Made by a program: the position numbers and the translations under genes. A DNA stretch of 35,188 nt from Aquificota bacterium. Its GTDB lineage: Bacteria > Aquificota > Aquificia > Desulfurobacteriales > DQVG01. Under the pieces are notes generated by a model. That model saw nothing but the letters and a program-made list of their open reading frames with translations, ran no database searches and was not told where the DNA came from. Shown piece by piece: positions 1 through 8,957 of the stretch (within the stretch, counting starts at the first letter, position 1; the number at the start of each line of letters is the position of its first letter). The stretch lies in the NCBI GenBank assembly GCA_027002265.1, contig JAMOTM010000035.1, forward strand, positions 1 through 35,188. Direction: 5' to 3'.

Positions 1-172
1 TAATGGCCTCTTTTATTCTTGGTACTTTTAAATAAAAATCCCTTTCAATTTCCGAAGAAATTTTTAGAAGCTTTAAATCATCTTTATAAAGCTCTTTAAA
101 TTCTTTTTCTGAAATTTTTTTACATCCCTTTCCTTTATAACATGCAAAAGTTGTGCACTTATGGCATTTCAT
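1..172 (-). CDS. N-terminus of a Cys-rich putative metal-binding protein (DUF1847-like), truncated by window edge
   Basis: Only the first 57 codons are present; the gene runs off the left edge. The ATG at 172 follows an AAGGAG ribosome-binding site nine bases upstream. The protein starts MKCHKCTTFACYKGKGCKK, with cysteines at 3, 6, 11 and 17, followed by a charged helical stretch. This CxxC-x4-C-x5-C opening resembles the N-terminus of DUF1847 proteins, a family of unknown function assumed to bind metal. It is the last gene of the minus-strand cluster and lies 53 bases after the methyltransferase stop. The family call rests on the Cys spacing alone and is tentative. It is too short for the ORF track cut-off but the start site is convincing. 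Confidence 0.5.
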   Translation of the reverse strand, partial: MKCHKCTTFACYKGKGCKKISEKEFKELYKDDLKLLKISSEIERDFYLKVPRIKEAI

Positions 173-225
173 CTATTAAGGCTCCTTTTAGGGAGTAACA
201 AAATGTAAAAGATTTAGTAAGAGCT

Positions 226-900
226 TTACAGCTTCTTTAAAATTACAATCCACATAGCATCTACATTATCGTTAATTTTATCATGTGATATATTCTCTAT
301 TAAAGAACATACTTTCCATTTATTTGGATCAATTATATTCTTTATATCGTTTTCATCATAAAAACATACCCATCCTGTTCCTTTTAAGCTACCACTTTCA
401 ACATTTATAAAACTACTTTTCTTATTCTTGCTTTTTGTATAAGAAGTATGATGTTTAGAATAAGGAGTAAATAAAAAATATCCCCCGGGTTTTAAAATGC
501 GATGAATTTCATCTAAAGTTCTTTTCATATCTTTATAACTAATGTATGTAAGAGCAGATCTATCTATTATCAAGTCAAAAAAATTTTTTTCAAAGGGAAA
601 AGGTTTAGTAAAATCATGGAGTTTTAATTTTGCATTAACCCCAAATTCTTTTAAAAGCTTTTTCGCAAATTCTATAGCAATTTTGCTACCATCTATTCCA
701 TAAGCATCAAATCCCTCTTTTGCCAAAAACCATAAATGATTTCCAATACCACATCCTATATCTAAAACTTTTATGTCTTTTTTTGGTTTATTTTTTGGAG
801 CGTAACGAAAAACAAAAGATACAACAAAATCATAGGGGTACTTTGTTAGATGTTTACCTTCTTTTCTTAAATTATTCCAGATTTTAGTAAAATTCTCCAT
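226..900 (-). CDS. Class I SAM-dependent methyltransferase
   Basis: A 224-residue protein with a Rossmann-type methyltransferase fold. Motif I is VLDIGCGIGNH near residues 45-55, the acidic motif II end is YGIDGS near 68-73, motif IV is FFDLIIDRSALTYI near 107-120, and the post-motif region LKPGGYFLFTPYS follows. These place it in the Methyltransf_11/25 group. The substrate cannot be read. The start ATG has an AGAGGG site upstream. It follows the FemAB-like gene by 24 bases and so is probably co-transcribed with it and with the cytidylyltransferase fusion, which suggests a small-molecule or glycan substrate rather than DNA or RNA. That substrate idea is inference from neighbours only. Confidence 0.85.
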   Translation of the reverse strand: MENFTKIWNNLRKEGKHLTKYPYDFVVSFVFRYAPKNKPKKDIKVLDIGCGIGNHLWFLAKEGFDAYGIDGSKIAIEFAKKLLKEFGVNAKLKLHDFTKPFPFEKNFFDLIIDRSALTYISYKDMKRTLDEIHRILKPGGYFLFTPYSKHHTSYTKSKNKKSSFINVESGSLKGTGWVCFYDENDIKNIIDPNKWKVCSLIENISHDKINDNVDAMWIVILKKL

Positions 901-924
901 TATTATTTCCCTCTTGGTAGTTTG

Positions 925-1896
925 TTATCCCTTTTTTATCCAATAATAATTAAGTAGATTTCCTCCAAAACTAATTTTAAAAAATCCTCTTTTAGGACTA
1001 TTGACCCCTTCCCAATCAATAATTTTAATTTTTTTTACTTTAGCTAAATATAATATTGCATCCCAAAAATTAATTGTTCCCTTAAATCTTAGTTTAATAT
1101 CTTGATTCCCTGCTCCATATAAATAATAGGCTCTATTTCTATCCCATCCCCAAATAGTTATATATATTGGAATCTCCTTATAGTAGGAAATAAACATTTT
1201 GGCTTTCCCTTTTTCTACTAAAGTTTTTATTATGTTTTCTAGTAAGGTAAGTTCACCATCGCTAACTGTAATTCCTTGATTTTTCATCATATTTTTATAA
1301 AAATTAAGAAAGGTTTCTAACTTAAGTTCTGTTTTTGTTTTTACTTTACTTTTTCTTGCTTCTTTAATATTCCTTTTTCTTAATTCTAAAAGATTATGAA
1401 ATACCTTACTTTCAAATTCATTCTTATTTTGAAGATCTGAAATATTTAAGTAGCTAGTATATCTTATATATATCTTACATTTATCCCTTTCATTTGGAGA
1501 ATGATAGTTTAACCATAAATAAGGTCTTATATCTTTAATGAAAGGATGTAAAGCTAAGTCTATACTTTTAAAATTTGTTTCTAAGTAATCCACAAATGTA
1601 TTATGTATTTCATATTCATCAAGATTTCGTTTTACTTGTTTTTGAAAAAATATCCTATTACTTAATATTACTCCATTATGAATTACAAAAACGGGTCGAT
1701 AACATTTATTATTTTTCAAAGTAAAGGAAAAATAGGCTATTTTCTCATTACCTTTTAGAATGTAACCATAAATTTTTTCCTCTGTAAAATTGGATAAGAA
1801 ATCGGGATCGGAAAAAATAGTAAAGCATTTATTCTTTGAAGATTCCTCATACCAATTTTTTATGTTACTTTCGAGAACAACTCTAAATTTTCCCAC
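925..1896 (-). CDS. FemAB-like / GNAT-fold acyltransferase (Acetyltransf_6 type)
   Basis: A 323-residue protein of the FemAB/CelD-like group, which has two GNAT folds. The C-terminal half carries the typical run: AYYLYGAGNQD, then GTINFWDAILYLAKVKK, then IIDWEGVNSPKRGFFKISFGGNL, which is the usual signature of aminoacyl- or acyl-transfer enzymes related to FemX and to exopolysaccharide-linked acyltransferases. The basic stretch ELRKRNIKEARKSKVKTKTE near residue 170 is also a family hallmark. Translation starts at GTG with an AAGGAG site nine bases upstream; no better start was seen. It lies 31 bases after the cytidylyltransferase fusion. A role in modifying a peptidoglycan precursor or surface glycan is likely by family, but the acceptor is unknown. 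Confidence 0.7.
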   Translation of the reverse strand: MGKFRVVLESNIKNWYEESSKNKCFTIFSDPDFLSNFTEEKIYGYILKGNEKIAYFSFTLKNNKCYRPVFVIHNGVILSNRIFFQKQVKRNLDEYEIHNTFVDYLETNFKSIDLALHPFIKDIRPYLWLNYHSPNERDKCKIYIRYTSYLNISDLQNKNEFESKVFHNLLELRKRNIKEARKSKVKTKTELKLETFLNFYKNMMKNQGITVSDGELTLLENIIKTLVEKGKAKMFISYYKEIPIYITIWGWDRNRAYYLYGAGNQDIKLRFKGTINFWDAILYLAKVKKIKIIDWEGVNSPKRGFFKISFGGNLLNYYWIKKG

Positions 1897-1927
1897 TTTT
1901 CTTTTCTCCTTAAAAATTTTTTAATAT

Positions 1928-3760
1928 TTATTGCTCTATATTTATTAAAGCTCCTTTTATACAGGTATCGCCTTCTTTATTACTAAGATAATAGGTCATA
2001 AAAATTTTACTATTTAATACCTTTAAATCGCTATAAGCTCCGTCAAAAATATTTCCATAGTTATTTTTATAATAAATATCTATTAGATATCTCTTTTTAT
2101 CATAGGAGCTTAATACAGAAAGAGCTAAAAAGTAAGTATCTTCAAAAGGTAAATATCTATAGGAAAATAAAATATCGTTTTTATATTTTAAAGCCATAGG
2201 AGCTTGGGCTTCAAAAAATAATTTTTTCTTTTCAAAGGAAAGAAAATCTTTTGTAATAAATAAATAAATTCCATAAGGTTTATCATCTCTTCTTGTAAAA
2301 ATGTAAAACTTATCATCATATTTAACTATTGAGCTTTCATTAAATATACCCTCATCATCATTTATAAAACTATAATCAAAATTTTCAAAATCTCTTGTAA
2401 ATAAAAATATAGGGCGGGTTTTATTTTCCCCTTTTAAAGTTCCATAAGCTGGCAGGATATATCCAAATTTTTCATCATAGATAACTTTTCCATAAAATAT
2501 AATAAATTCTAAATCTTTTATTTTTATTTCTTTTCTGTCTTTAAAAATAGGACTGTCAGAAATGCTTAAAAAGGATATATGCTTTCCATTTATTACTTTT
2601 CTTGTTGCTAAAGTATATACGTTTTCTTTTGGATTTGAAAGAATTGCGTCAAGCTCATTTTCACTTTCAAAAGCTAAATTTTCTTTTATATTTAAAATAT
2701 CTTTTTCTTTTCCATCTAAAATAAGATCTAAAGGTATTTTTTTGTAAAATACTTTTCCACCTTTACCATGAATTTGAGTTTTATCTTTTATTCCTCTTCT
2801 AAAGTATAAAAATAAATTATCTTTATAGATTTCATAAGTAGGAAAAGCATCATATATATTTTCTTGATAAGGAGTTATATAAAAAACTTTTTCTTTAAAT
2901 TCTTTAATTCCAAAACCTTTTTTTTCTATTAAATCCTTAACTATTTTTTCCTTTTCTTTTATAAATGGCGGAATATAAATATAAAATGTTTTATCATAAA
3001 GACCTTTTTGATAAACATGGGCGTTTATATTTTTTAGCTCTGGCTTTTTTTCTAAAAGCTTTAAAATGTTTTTTAATGAATAAGCTTTTTTTTCTTTTTT
3101 TAGCTCTTCATAAACTTTATTATGAAACTCTAAATCTGAAGGAGTATCTATGGACATTCTATGAATAACCTTTTTTAAGTAATTTGGGGTTGGAAGAATA
3201 AGAGGTTTTAAAAATTTCCTAGCTTCCTCCTTGTATCTAAACACCGGAAATTGATGTTCCCTAAGTTCTTTAGTATCTGAATATTTATCTCCAATCTCCC
3301 AAACTTCCCTTTTACATACCATTATGCCTTCTAGTGAATTTTTCTCGTCAAAATATACAATATTCTTATCTTTAGAGATTTTTAAAGAAGTAATTAAACG
3401 CTCTAAAGCGTTTTTATCAAAACGAGGGCAATCTCCAGAAGCTAAAATACAAATATCTGCCTTATATTTTTTTGCAGCTTGGGTAAGTCTTCCTACTACA
3501 TCATCTATATCTCCTTTATAAAAAAATATTTCAATACTTTTTTTTGGTTTATACTTTTTCTTAAAATTTTTTAAAAATTCTTTTAGCTTTAGATTCTTTT
3601 CTTCATAAGGAACTGCTAAAACAATTTCGTCTATTTCATCTACTTCCAATAAGGAAAGTAAATTCCACTCTAGAAGAGTTTTATCTCCTATTTTTTTTAA
3701 ATGTTTCTCTGGAAGTCTAGAAGAAGAGAGTCTTACTGGAACGAAAGCTACTACTTTCAA
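1928..3760 (-). CDS. SpsF/CMP-KDO-type cytidylyltransferase fused to a sialidase-like beta-propeller domain
   Basis: 610 residues in two parts. Residues 1 to about 230 are a nucleotidyltransferase of the CTP_transf_3 (SpsF/KdsB/NeuA) group: VPVRLSSSRLPEKHLKKIGDK is the nucleotide-binding signature, followed by DEIVLAVP, then GDIDDVVGRLTQAA and ILASGDCPRFD, matching the SpsF pattern. The usual member ends here. Residues about 260-610 are a separate domain of repeated short beta-strand motifs, for example DDKFYIFTRRDDKPYGIYL then FITKDFLSFEKKKLFF then NDILFSYRYLP, resembling blades of sialidase- or GH43-like propellers. Catalytic residues were not assigned. The start is TTG preceded by AGGAGG. 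It heads a minus-strand cluster with acyl- and methyltransferases. The first domain is secure; the second is a fold-level guess. Confidence 0.65.
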   Translation of the reverse strand: MKVVAFVPVRLSSSRLPEKHLKKIGDKTLLEWNLLSLLEVDEIDEIVLAVPYEEKNLKLKEFLKNFKKKYKPKKSIEIFFYKGDIDDVVGRLTQAAKKYKADICILASGDCPRFDKNALERLITSLKISKDKNIVYFDEKNSLEGIMVCKREVWEIGDKYSDTKELREHQFPVFRYKEEARKFLKPLILPTPNYLKKVIHRMSIDTPSDLEFHNKVYEELKKEKKAYSLKNILKLLEKKPELKNINAHVYQKGLYDKTFYIYIPPFIKEKEKIVKDLIEKKGFGIKEFKEKVFYITPYQENIYDAFPTYEIYKDNLFLYFRRGIKDKTQIHGKGGKVFYKKIPLDLILDGKEKDILNIKENLAFESENELDAILSNPKENVYTLATRKVINGKHISFLSISDSPIFKDRKEIKIKDLEFIIFYGKVIYDEKFGYILPAYGTLKGENKTRPIFLFTRDFENFDYSFINDDEGIFNESSIVKYDDKFYIFTRRDDKPYGIYLFITKDFLSFEKKKLFFEAQAPMALKYKNDILFSYRYLPFEDTYFLALSVLSSYDKKRYLIDIYYKNNYGNIFDGAYSDLKVLNSKIFMTYYLSNKEGDTCIKGALINIEQ

Positions 3761-3947
3761 ATTTTCCTCCTAATACATTTGGGCCATGTTATAAATTTAT
3801 TTTAAAAATTTTATAAAATATTTTTAAGAATTATAATTGTAATTATAAAAGTTAGTAACTATTAAAAAAGACTTGAATTTTAATTATTTGGGTTAAAAAG
3901 ACTTACGTAGGAAGTTTAAAAAATATAGATATTAACAAAATAAAAAT

Positions 3948-3969
3948 AGGGGAGTAAAGCAACTCCCCT
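3948..3969 (-). terminator. Intrinsic terminator of the suc-kor operon
   Basis: Perfect 8-bp stem AGGGGAGT/ACTCCCCT with a six-base loop. Read on the minus strand it is followed by ATTTTTATTTT. It begins on the last base of the korC stop codon. Confidence 0.9.
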
Positions 3970-4544
3970 TAAAGAGCTTCCTTTGCCATTTTAAATCCTT
4001 CTTCTAAAGCTTTTTTATTTAAATCAACAAATCTTTCAGGAACTGAAGAAATAACAGCTTTTTCGAGAGCTTCTTTTGAAACTATATTTGTAATTTCCTG
4101 AAGAGCCGCAAGTGCAACTACATTCATAACTTGTCTTTTTCCAACAACTTCAGCTGCAACTTTTGCCATAGGAACTTCTATAACTTTGTATCTATCTCTA
4201 TCTAAATTATGTTTAACTAAATCCTTATCTAAAATTACATATGCTCCATCTTTAACATCTGCAAGTATATCTTTGTCACCACTTATAGAAGGAATTTTTA
4301 GTTTATCATAAGCTTCTTGAGATTGAATAATAATAGCATCAGCTTTAATAACTTTTGGAAAATCTATTTCCTCATTATCAATAATGCAGTCTCCTATAGA
4401 TACTCCTGTTCTCATTGCCGCTCCATATTTTGCAGTTTGAGTTGCATATTTTCCATCTTCAACTGCGGCCTTTGCTAAAATAACTGCGGCTGTAATAGAA
4501 CCTTGACCCGCAGTTCCAGTTATTCTTGTTTCAAAACGAGCCAT
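3969..4544 (-). CDS. korC: 2-oxoacid:ferredoxin oxidoreductase, gamma subunit (2-oxoglutarate type likely)
   Basis: 191 residues of the POR gamma family (PF01558), the subunit that completes the CoA/TPP active site. Its opening, ITGTAGQGSITAAVILAKAA, is the family glycine-rich signature, followed by YGAAMRTGVSIGDCIID, where other members have the RGG-type segment, and by MNVVALAALQEI. It is the last gene of the operon, 10 bases after korB, and a terminator overlaps its stop codon. The 2-oxoglutarate assignment rests on linkage to sucCD and on the KorDABC-type subunit layout; pyruvate or a branched-chain 2-oxoacid cannot be excluded from this subunit alone. Confidence 0.85.
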   Translation of the reverse strand: MARFETRITGTAGQGSITAAVILAKAAVEDGKYATQTAKYGAAMRTGVSIGDCIIDNEEIDFPKVIKADAIIIQSQEAYDKLKIPSISGDKDILADVKDGAYVILDKDLVKHNLDRDRYKVIEVPMAKVAAEVVGKRQVMNVVALAALQEITNIVSKEALEKAVISSVPERFVDLNKKALEEGFKMAKEAL

Positions 4545-4554
4545 TTTATCCTCC

Positions 4555-5400
4555 TTAGTTTTGGGAGAGTTTTTCTATAAGTTTTTCATACTTTTCACAA
4601 TATTCCTCTCTACTATCATCGTGGTAAAGAAGTCCAATAGGGAACTTACCTGCTTTTTTTTCTTCTGGAAGTTTATCCCAAGCTTTTATAGGAATAAAAT
4701 TAGTTTTTAAATAGTCATAAAGACCTTTTAAACCAAGTTTATTTTTTCTTCCGTAGTGAATTGGACAAGGAGATATAACTTCTATAAATGAAAGCCCTTT
4801 ATGTTTTATTCCCTTTTCTATTAAATCTATAAGTTGTTTATAGTGATATACTGTTGTTCTTGCAACAAAAGAAGCCCCTGCAGCTTTTGCAAGTTCACAA
4901 GTATCAAAATTTGGTTCAATAGAACCATAAGGTGCAGTTGTTGCAATTGCTCCTTCTGGGGTTGTAGGAGAAGCTTGTCCTCCCGTCATTCCATAAATAT
5001 TATTATTCATAAGTATCACCGTTATATCTATATTTCTTCTTGCTGCATGAATCCAATGGTTTCCACCAATAGCGGCACAATCTCCATCTCCAGTTACAGT
5101 AACTACAGTAAGCTCAGGATTTGCAAGTTTAACTCCAGTTGCGAAAGCTAAAGCTCTCCCGTGTGTAGTATGCAAAGTATTTGCATCTATATATCCTGGA
5201 AGTCTAGAAGAGCAACCAATTCCGGATACTACAGATAGTTTATTTTTATCTAACTTTAAGTTATAAAAAGCTTCAATTAAAGCTTTCATAACGATTCCAT
5301 GTCCACATCCTGGACACCAAATATGAGGAAGTTTATCAAGTCTTAAATAATCTAAATATGGCTTTTTTTCTTTTAATTCATATATATTCATATTAGCCAT
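4555..5400 (-). CDS. korB: 2-oxoacid:ferredoxin oxidoreductase, beta (TPP-binding) subunit
   Basis: 281 residues, the normal length for KorB-type beta subunits. WCPGCGHGIV near residue 28 and GIGCSS near 61 supply conserved cysteines of the subunit's iron-sulfur region. THGRALAFATGVKLANP and then GDGDCAAIGGNH, followed about 27 residues later by NNNIYGMTGGQASPTTP, form the thiamine diphosphate motif. It converts a 2-oxoacid plus CoA to acyl-CoA and CO2 while reducing ferredoxin, or runs in reverse. It lies between korD and korC with 10-11 base gaps. The ILMNNNIYGMTGGQ-SPTTP wording is typical of the 2-oxoglutarate branch, which agrees with the linked sucCD. Confidence 0.9.
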   Translation of the reverse strand: MANMNIYELKEKKPYLDYLRLDKLPHIWCPGCGHGIVMKALIEAFYNLKLDKNKLSVVSGIGCSSRLPGYIDANTLHTTHGRALAFATGVKLANPELTVVTVTGDGDCAAIGGNHWIHAARRNIDITVILMNNNIYGMTGGQASPTTPEGAIATTAPYGSIEPNFDTCELAKAAGASFVARTTVYHYKQLIDLIEKGIKHKGLSFIEVISPCPIHYGRKNKLGLKGLYDYLKTNFIPIKAWDKLPEEKKAGKFPIGLLYHDDSREEYCEKYEKLIEKLSQN

Positions 5401-5411
5401 TCTTTACCTCC

Positions 5412-5609
5412 TTAGTTATCAAGAATAAAAATTGCAAAATCTGGACACATCTCCTCACATTTTTTGCAACAAATGCATTCCTCAGGTTTTACTACTTTTA
5501 CTTTCCATAAAACTTTATCTACTTCCAAAACATTTTTTGGACAAAACATTACACAAAGTTCACATCCTTTACAAAATTCCTCATTTATAACAATTTTACA
5601 ATTTGGCAT
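5412..5609 (-). CDS. korD: 2-oxoacid:ferredoxin oxidoreductase, delta (2x[4Fe-4S] ferredoxin) subunit
   Basis: A 65-residue ferredoxin-like subunit. The first cluster motif is C13-x2-C16-x2-C19-x3-C23P and the second is C45-x2-C48-x2-C51-x3-C55P, so two [4Fe-4S] clusters are expected. It shuttles electrons between the TPP site in KorB and external ferredoxin. It sits between korA and korB with gaps of 14 and 11 bases, the layout of four-subunit KorDABC enzymes. Two further cysteines, C4 and C47, are not part of the canonical motifs. Confidence 0.93.
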   Translation of the reverse strand: MPNCKIVINEEFCKGCELCVMFCPKNVLEVDKVLWKVKVVKPEECICCKKCEEMCPDFAIFILDN

Positions 5610-5623
5610 TTAGAAACCTCCCC

Positions 5624-6760
5624 TTAAACTGTTAATGGAGAAAATTTGTCTAAAAATCTTAAAATTTCATCTGGATAAATAAGTTCTCCACAAGCTTTAT
5701 TAATTCTATGAACTTCACTTGCACCTTTAACAGCTCTTTCAACTTCTAAAACATATTGTCCCATATTCATTTCCGGAACTAAAACACATTTCATGTTTTT
5801 TGCAAGTTCATAAATTTTTTCTTCTGGAGAAGGCCAAAGAGTAATTGGTCTAAAAAGTCCTACTTTTATACCTTTTTTTCTTGCTTCTTTAATCGCATAT
5901 TTTGCACTTCGTGCCACAGAGCCATAAGCTACAATTAAGATATCTGCATCATCTAACATATATTCTTCATACTTTAAAAGCTCATCTTTATGTCTTAAAA
6001 CTTTTCTTTGAATTCTTTCCATAAATTCTTGAACAAGCTTTGGGTCCGTTGTTGGAAAACCATCGTATCCATGATGAAGTCCAGTTACATGAAAACGATA
6101 ACCTTCTCCAAAGTTCGGAATAGCTGGAACATCATCTTCTTCAGGTTTATAAGCTAAGTGCTTTTCTGGTGGCAAAGATGGTTTTTTTCTATTCCAAATT
6201 TCAACATTTTCTGGTTCAGCCAGTCTTTCTCTCATATGACCTATTGTCTCATCTATAAGTAAAATTACAGGTTGTCTAAGTCTTTCTGCCCAATTAAAAG
6301 CTCTTATAGTTTCTTCATAAACCTCTTGAACAGAAGAAGGAGAAAATACTATAGCTTGATAATCTCCATGGGTCCCCCAACGAGATTGCATTACATCTCC
6401 TTGAGCGGGTTGAGTTGGAAGTCCAGTAGAAGGCCCTTGTCTTTGCACATTAACAACTACCACTGGAGTTTCTGTCATATAAGCATAGCCTAAATTTTCT
6501 TGTTTCAAAGAAAATCCAGGTCCAGAAGTAGCTGTCATAGATTTAAGTCCAGCTAAAGATGCCCCAATTGCTGCTGCCATAGAACCTATTTCATCTTCCA
6601 TTTGAATAAACTTTCCACCAACTTTTGGAAGAAGCTCAGCCATTTTTTCTGCGATCTCAGAAGAAGGAGTAATTGGATATCCTGCATAAAATCTACATCC
6701 TGCTCTTATAGCTGCTTTTGCACAAGCATGATTACCAAATTCCAAATATACTTTTCCCAT
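5624..6760 (-). CDS. korA: 2-oxoacid:ferredoxin oxidoreductase, alpha subunit
   Basis: 378 residues, standard for stand-alone alpha subunits. The N-terminal pyrimidine-binding domain shows FYAGYPITPSSEIAEKMAELL and QMEDEIGSMAAAIGASLAG, then TATSGPGFSLKQE, all strongly conserved. STGLPTQPAQGDVMQSRWGTHGD follows and is typical of 2-oxoglutarate-type alphas. The C-terminal domain, DADILIVAYGSVARSAKYAI onwards, is the transketolase-C-like domain. It follows sucD by 16 bases. Together with KorB it forms the TPP-dependent active site. Confidence is high for the enzyme class and good for 2-oxoglutarate as substrate because of the linked succinyl-CoA ligase. Confidence 0.92.
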   Translation of the reverse strand: MGKVYLEFGNHACAKAAIRAGCRFYAGYPITPSSEIAEKMAELLPKVGGKFIQMEDEIGSMAAAIGASLAGLKSMTATSGPGFSLKQENLGYAYMTETPVVVVNVQRQGPSTGLPTQPAQGDVMQSRWGTHGDYQAIVFSPSSVQEVYEETIRAFNWAERLRQPVILLIDETIGHMRERLAEPENVEIWNRKKPSLPPEKHLAYKPEEDDVPAIPNFGEGYRFHVTGLHHGYDGFPTTDPKLVQEFMERIQRKVLRHKDELLKYEEYMLDDADILIVAYGSVARSAKYAIKEARKKGIKVGLFRPITLWPSPEEKIYELAKNMKCVLVPEMNMGQYVLEVERAVKGASEVHRINKACGELIYPDEILRFLDKFSPLTV

Positions 6761-6776
6761 GAGTTTTCCTCCTTGT

Positions 6777-7691
6777 TTAAATTATCCCATGCTCTTTTAA
6801 AGCTTTTTTAACCATTTCCCCAATTATATGGGGGGATTCACATACATAAGCTCCAGCTTCTCTTAAAGCTTCCATTTTACTTTTTGCGTCTCCTTTTCCT
6901 CCAGTAATAATAGCTCCAGCATGCCCCATTCTTCTTCCAGGAGGTGCTGTAACTCCAGCGATATAAGCGATAACAGGTTTTTTAACGTGTTTTTTTATAT
7001 ATTCTGCAGCTTCTTCTTCCATAGTTCCTCCAATTTCTCCAATAAGAACAATAGCCTTGGTTTCTGGATCTTCATTAAACATTTTTATAGCATCTAAATG
7101 AGTAGTTCCTGGAACCGGGTCTCCACCAATTCCAATAACGGTCGATTGTCCTATTCCTCTTTTAGTCATTTGGTAAGCAGCTTCATAAGTTAGTGTTCCT
7201 GAACGAGAAACCACTCCAACACATCCTTTTTTGAAAATATAACCCGGCATAATTCCCATCTTACATTCTTCCGGAGTTATTACTCCCGGACAATTTGGTC
7301 CTACGTATCTAAAATCTTTGTAACTTTCAAGTGCCCTTTTAACTTTAAGCATATCATTTACTGGAATACCCTCTGTGATACAAACTGCAAGTTTCAAACC
7401 TGCATTTGCAGCTTCTAGAATCGCATCTGCAGCTCCAAAGGGTGGAACAAAAATTAAGGAGGCGTCAGCTTGAGTTTCTTTTACAGCTTCTTCTACTGTA
7501 TTAAATACAGGAACTTTTACTACTTCTCCATTGGGACCTTCAAATTCTAAAACTTGTCCACCTTTCCCCGGGGTAACTCCAGCTACTATATTAGTTCCAT
7601 ACTTTATGCATTGAGCTGCATGAAAAGATCCCTCTTTCCCGGTTATACCTTGAACAATAACTTTTGTATTTTTATTTATAAGAACGCTCAT
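6777..7691 (-). CDS. sucD: Succinyl-CoA synthetase (succinate-CoA ligase), alpha subunit
   Basis: 304 residues. The N-terminal CoA-binding Rossmann domain carries [15 protein letters not shown] and [33 protein letters not shown] and [13 protein letters not shown] follow. The phosphohistidine loop is [18 protein letters not shown], with catalytic His257. The enzyme interconverts succinyl-CoA and succinate with NTP formation or use; it acts as a heterodimer or heterotetramer with SucC. It lies 11 bases after sucC and 16 before korA, so succinyl-CoA production and its use by the oxidoreductase are encoded on one transcript. Confidence 0.96.
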   Translation of the reverse strand: MSVLINKNTKVIVQGITGKEGSFHAAQCIKYGTNIVAGVTPGKGGQVLEFEGPNGEVVKVPVFNTVEEAVKETQADASLIFVPPFGAADAILEAANAGLKLAVCITEGIPVNDMLKVKRALESYKDFRYVGPNCPGVITPEECKMGIMPGYIFKKGCVGVVSRSGTLTYEAAYQMTKRGIGQSTVIGIGGDPVPGTTHLDAIKMFNEDPETKAIVLIGEIGGTMEEEAAEYIKKHVKKPVIAYIAGVTAPPGRRMGHAGAIITGGKGDAKSKMEALREAGAYVCESPHIIGEMVKKALKEHGII

Positions 7692-7702
7692 TTTATCCCT
7701 CC

Positions 7703-8938
7703 TTAATTTTTACTGGCAAGTTCTACAGCTTTTTTTGCTCCATCTAACATATCTTCTGCAGGAACTAAATTTTCTATTCCGCTATTTTCTAAAATCTTTT
7801 TTCCTTCTTCTACATTTGTTCCTTCAAGCCTTACTACAATTGGAACATTTGGTTTTACTTCTTTTGTTGCTTCAACAATACCTTGAGCTACTCTGTCACA
7901 ACGAACAATTCCTCCAAAGATGTTTACAAAAACAGCTTTTACATTTGGATCGGAAAGTAAAATTTTAAATGCAGCTGCAACTCTCTCAGCGTTAGCTCCT
8001 CCTCCAACATCTAAAAAGTTTGCCGGTTCTCCTCCACAATATTTAATGATATCCATAGTTGCCATAGCAAGTCCGGCTCCATTAACCATACATCCGATGT
8101 TCCCGTTTAAACGTACATAATTTAAATTCCATTTTTTAGCTTCAAGCTCAAGTGGATCTTCTTGAGTAGGATCATGAAGAGTTTCTATTTCTGGATGTCT
8201 AAAAAGGGCATTATCATCAAAATCTATTTTTGCATCTAAGCAAACAATGTCACCTTCTTTTGTGATAACAAGGGGATTAATTTCAACTAAAGAGGCATCT
8301 TTTTCCATGTATATTTTGTAAATCTTTACAAGTAAATCAAAGAATTTTTTCATTAAATTTTTATCAAGTCCTAGCTTAAAGAGGATCGGTCTTACCTTAT
8401 GAACTTCTAAAAAATTATTAAGTCCTAAAGCTGGATCAATGGCAGCTTTCATAATAGCTTCAGGTTTTTCTTTTGCAAGCTCTTCTATCTCCATACCACC
8501 TTCTGCAGAAATCATAAATACCGGACGCGAAATACTTCTATCTAAAGTTAAACCTACATAAATTTCCCTATCTATATTTACTCCTTCTTCTATTAAAACC
8601 TTATTTATAGGAAGTCCTTCTGGGTTTTGATAAGTTTTAAGCCTATTTCCAAGCATATTTTTTGTTATTTCAATAGCCTCTTCTAATGATTTTGCAAGTT
8701 TAACTCCACCTGCTTTTCCTCTTCCACCAGCATGAACTTGAGCTTTAATAACTACTAAATTTTTGTTTAAAGTATCCCAAACTTTTTTTACCGCATCTTC
8801 CAAAGAAGAAAAGATTTCATCTATATTGTCCCCAAAAACTCTATATCCATTATCTAAAAGCTCTATAACAAGACCTTTTGGAACTGGAATTCCATAGGAT
8901 TTAAAAATTTCCTTGGCCTGATACTCGTGGATTTTCAT
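7703..8938 (-). CDS. sucC: Succinyl-CoA synthetase (ADP/GDP-forming), beta subunit
   Basis: 411 residues, about 20 longer than the usual 385-390. The extra length lies before [17 protein letters not shown] (residues 65-81), between the start [20 protein letters not shown] and the ATP-grasp core. [21 protein letters not shown] and [17 protein letters not shown] are the expected nucleotide-binding and subunit-contact segments. It is the first gene of the suc-kor operon. Its ATG has a GGAGG site upstream. A probable promoter at 9028-9055 and a 16-bp palindrome at 8958-8973 lie in its 5' region. Confidence 0.95.
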   Translation of the reverse strand: MKIHEYQAKEIFKSYGIPVPKGLVIELLDNGYRVFGDNIDEIFSSLEDAVKKVWDTLNKNLVVIKAQVHAGGRGKAGGVKLAKSLEEAIEITKNMLGNRLKTYQNPEGLPINKVLIEEGVNIDREIYVGLTLDRSISRPVFMISAEGGMEIEELAKEKPEAIMKAAIDPALGLNNFLEVHKVRPILFKLGLDKNLMKKFFDLLVKIYKIYMEKDASLVEINPLVITKEGDIVCLDAKIDFDDNALFRHPEIETLHDPTQEDPLELEAKKWNLNYVRLNGNIGCMVNGAGLAMATMDIIKYCGGEPANFLDVGGGANAERVAAAFKILLSDPNVKAVFVNIFGGIVRCDRVAQGIVEATKEVKPNVPIVVRLEGTNVEEGKKILENSGIENLVPAEDMLDGAKKAVELASKN

Positions 8939-8957
8939 TTACTATTCCTCCATTTGT

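Noticed and set aside
226-900. Restriction-modification DNA methyltransferase
   Set aside because: The motif order and short length fit small-molecule methyltransferases; there is no target-recognition domain, DPPY/NPPY motif or adjacent nuclease. The same holds for the gene at 20420-21109.
4834-5151. 105-codon frame on the plus strand
   Set aside because: It is antisense to the conserved TPP-binding region of korB, is Ser/Cys-rich and has no ribosome-binding site.
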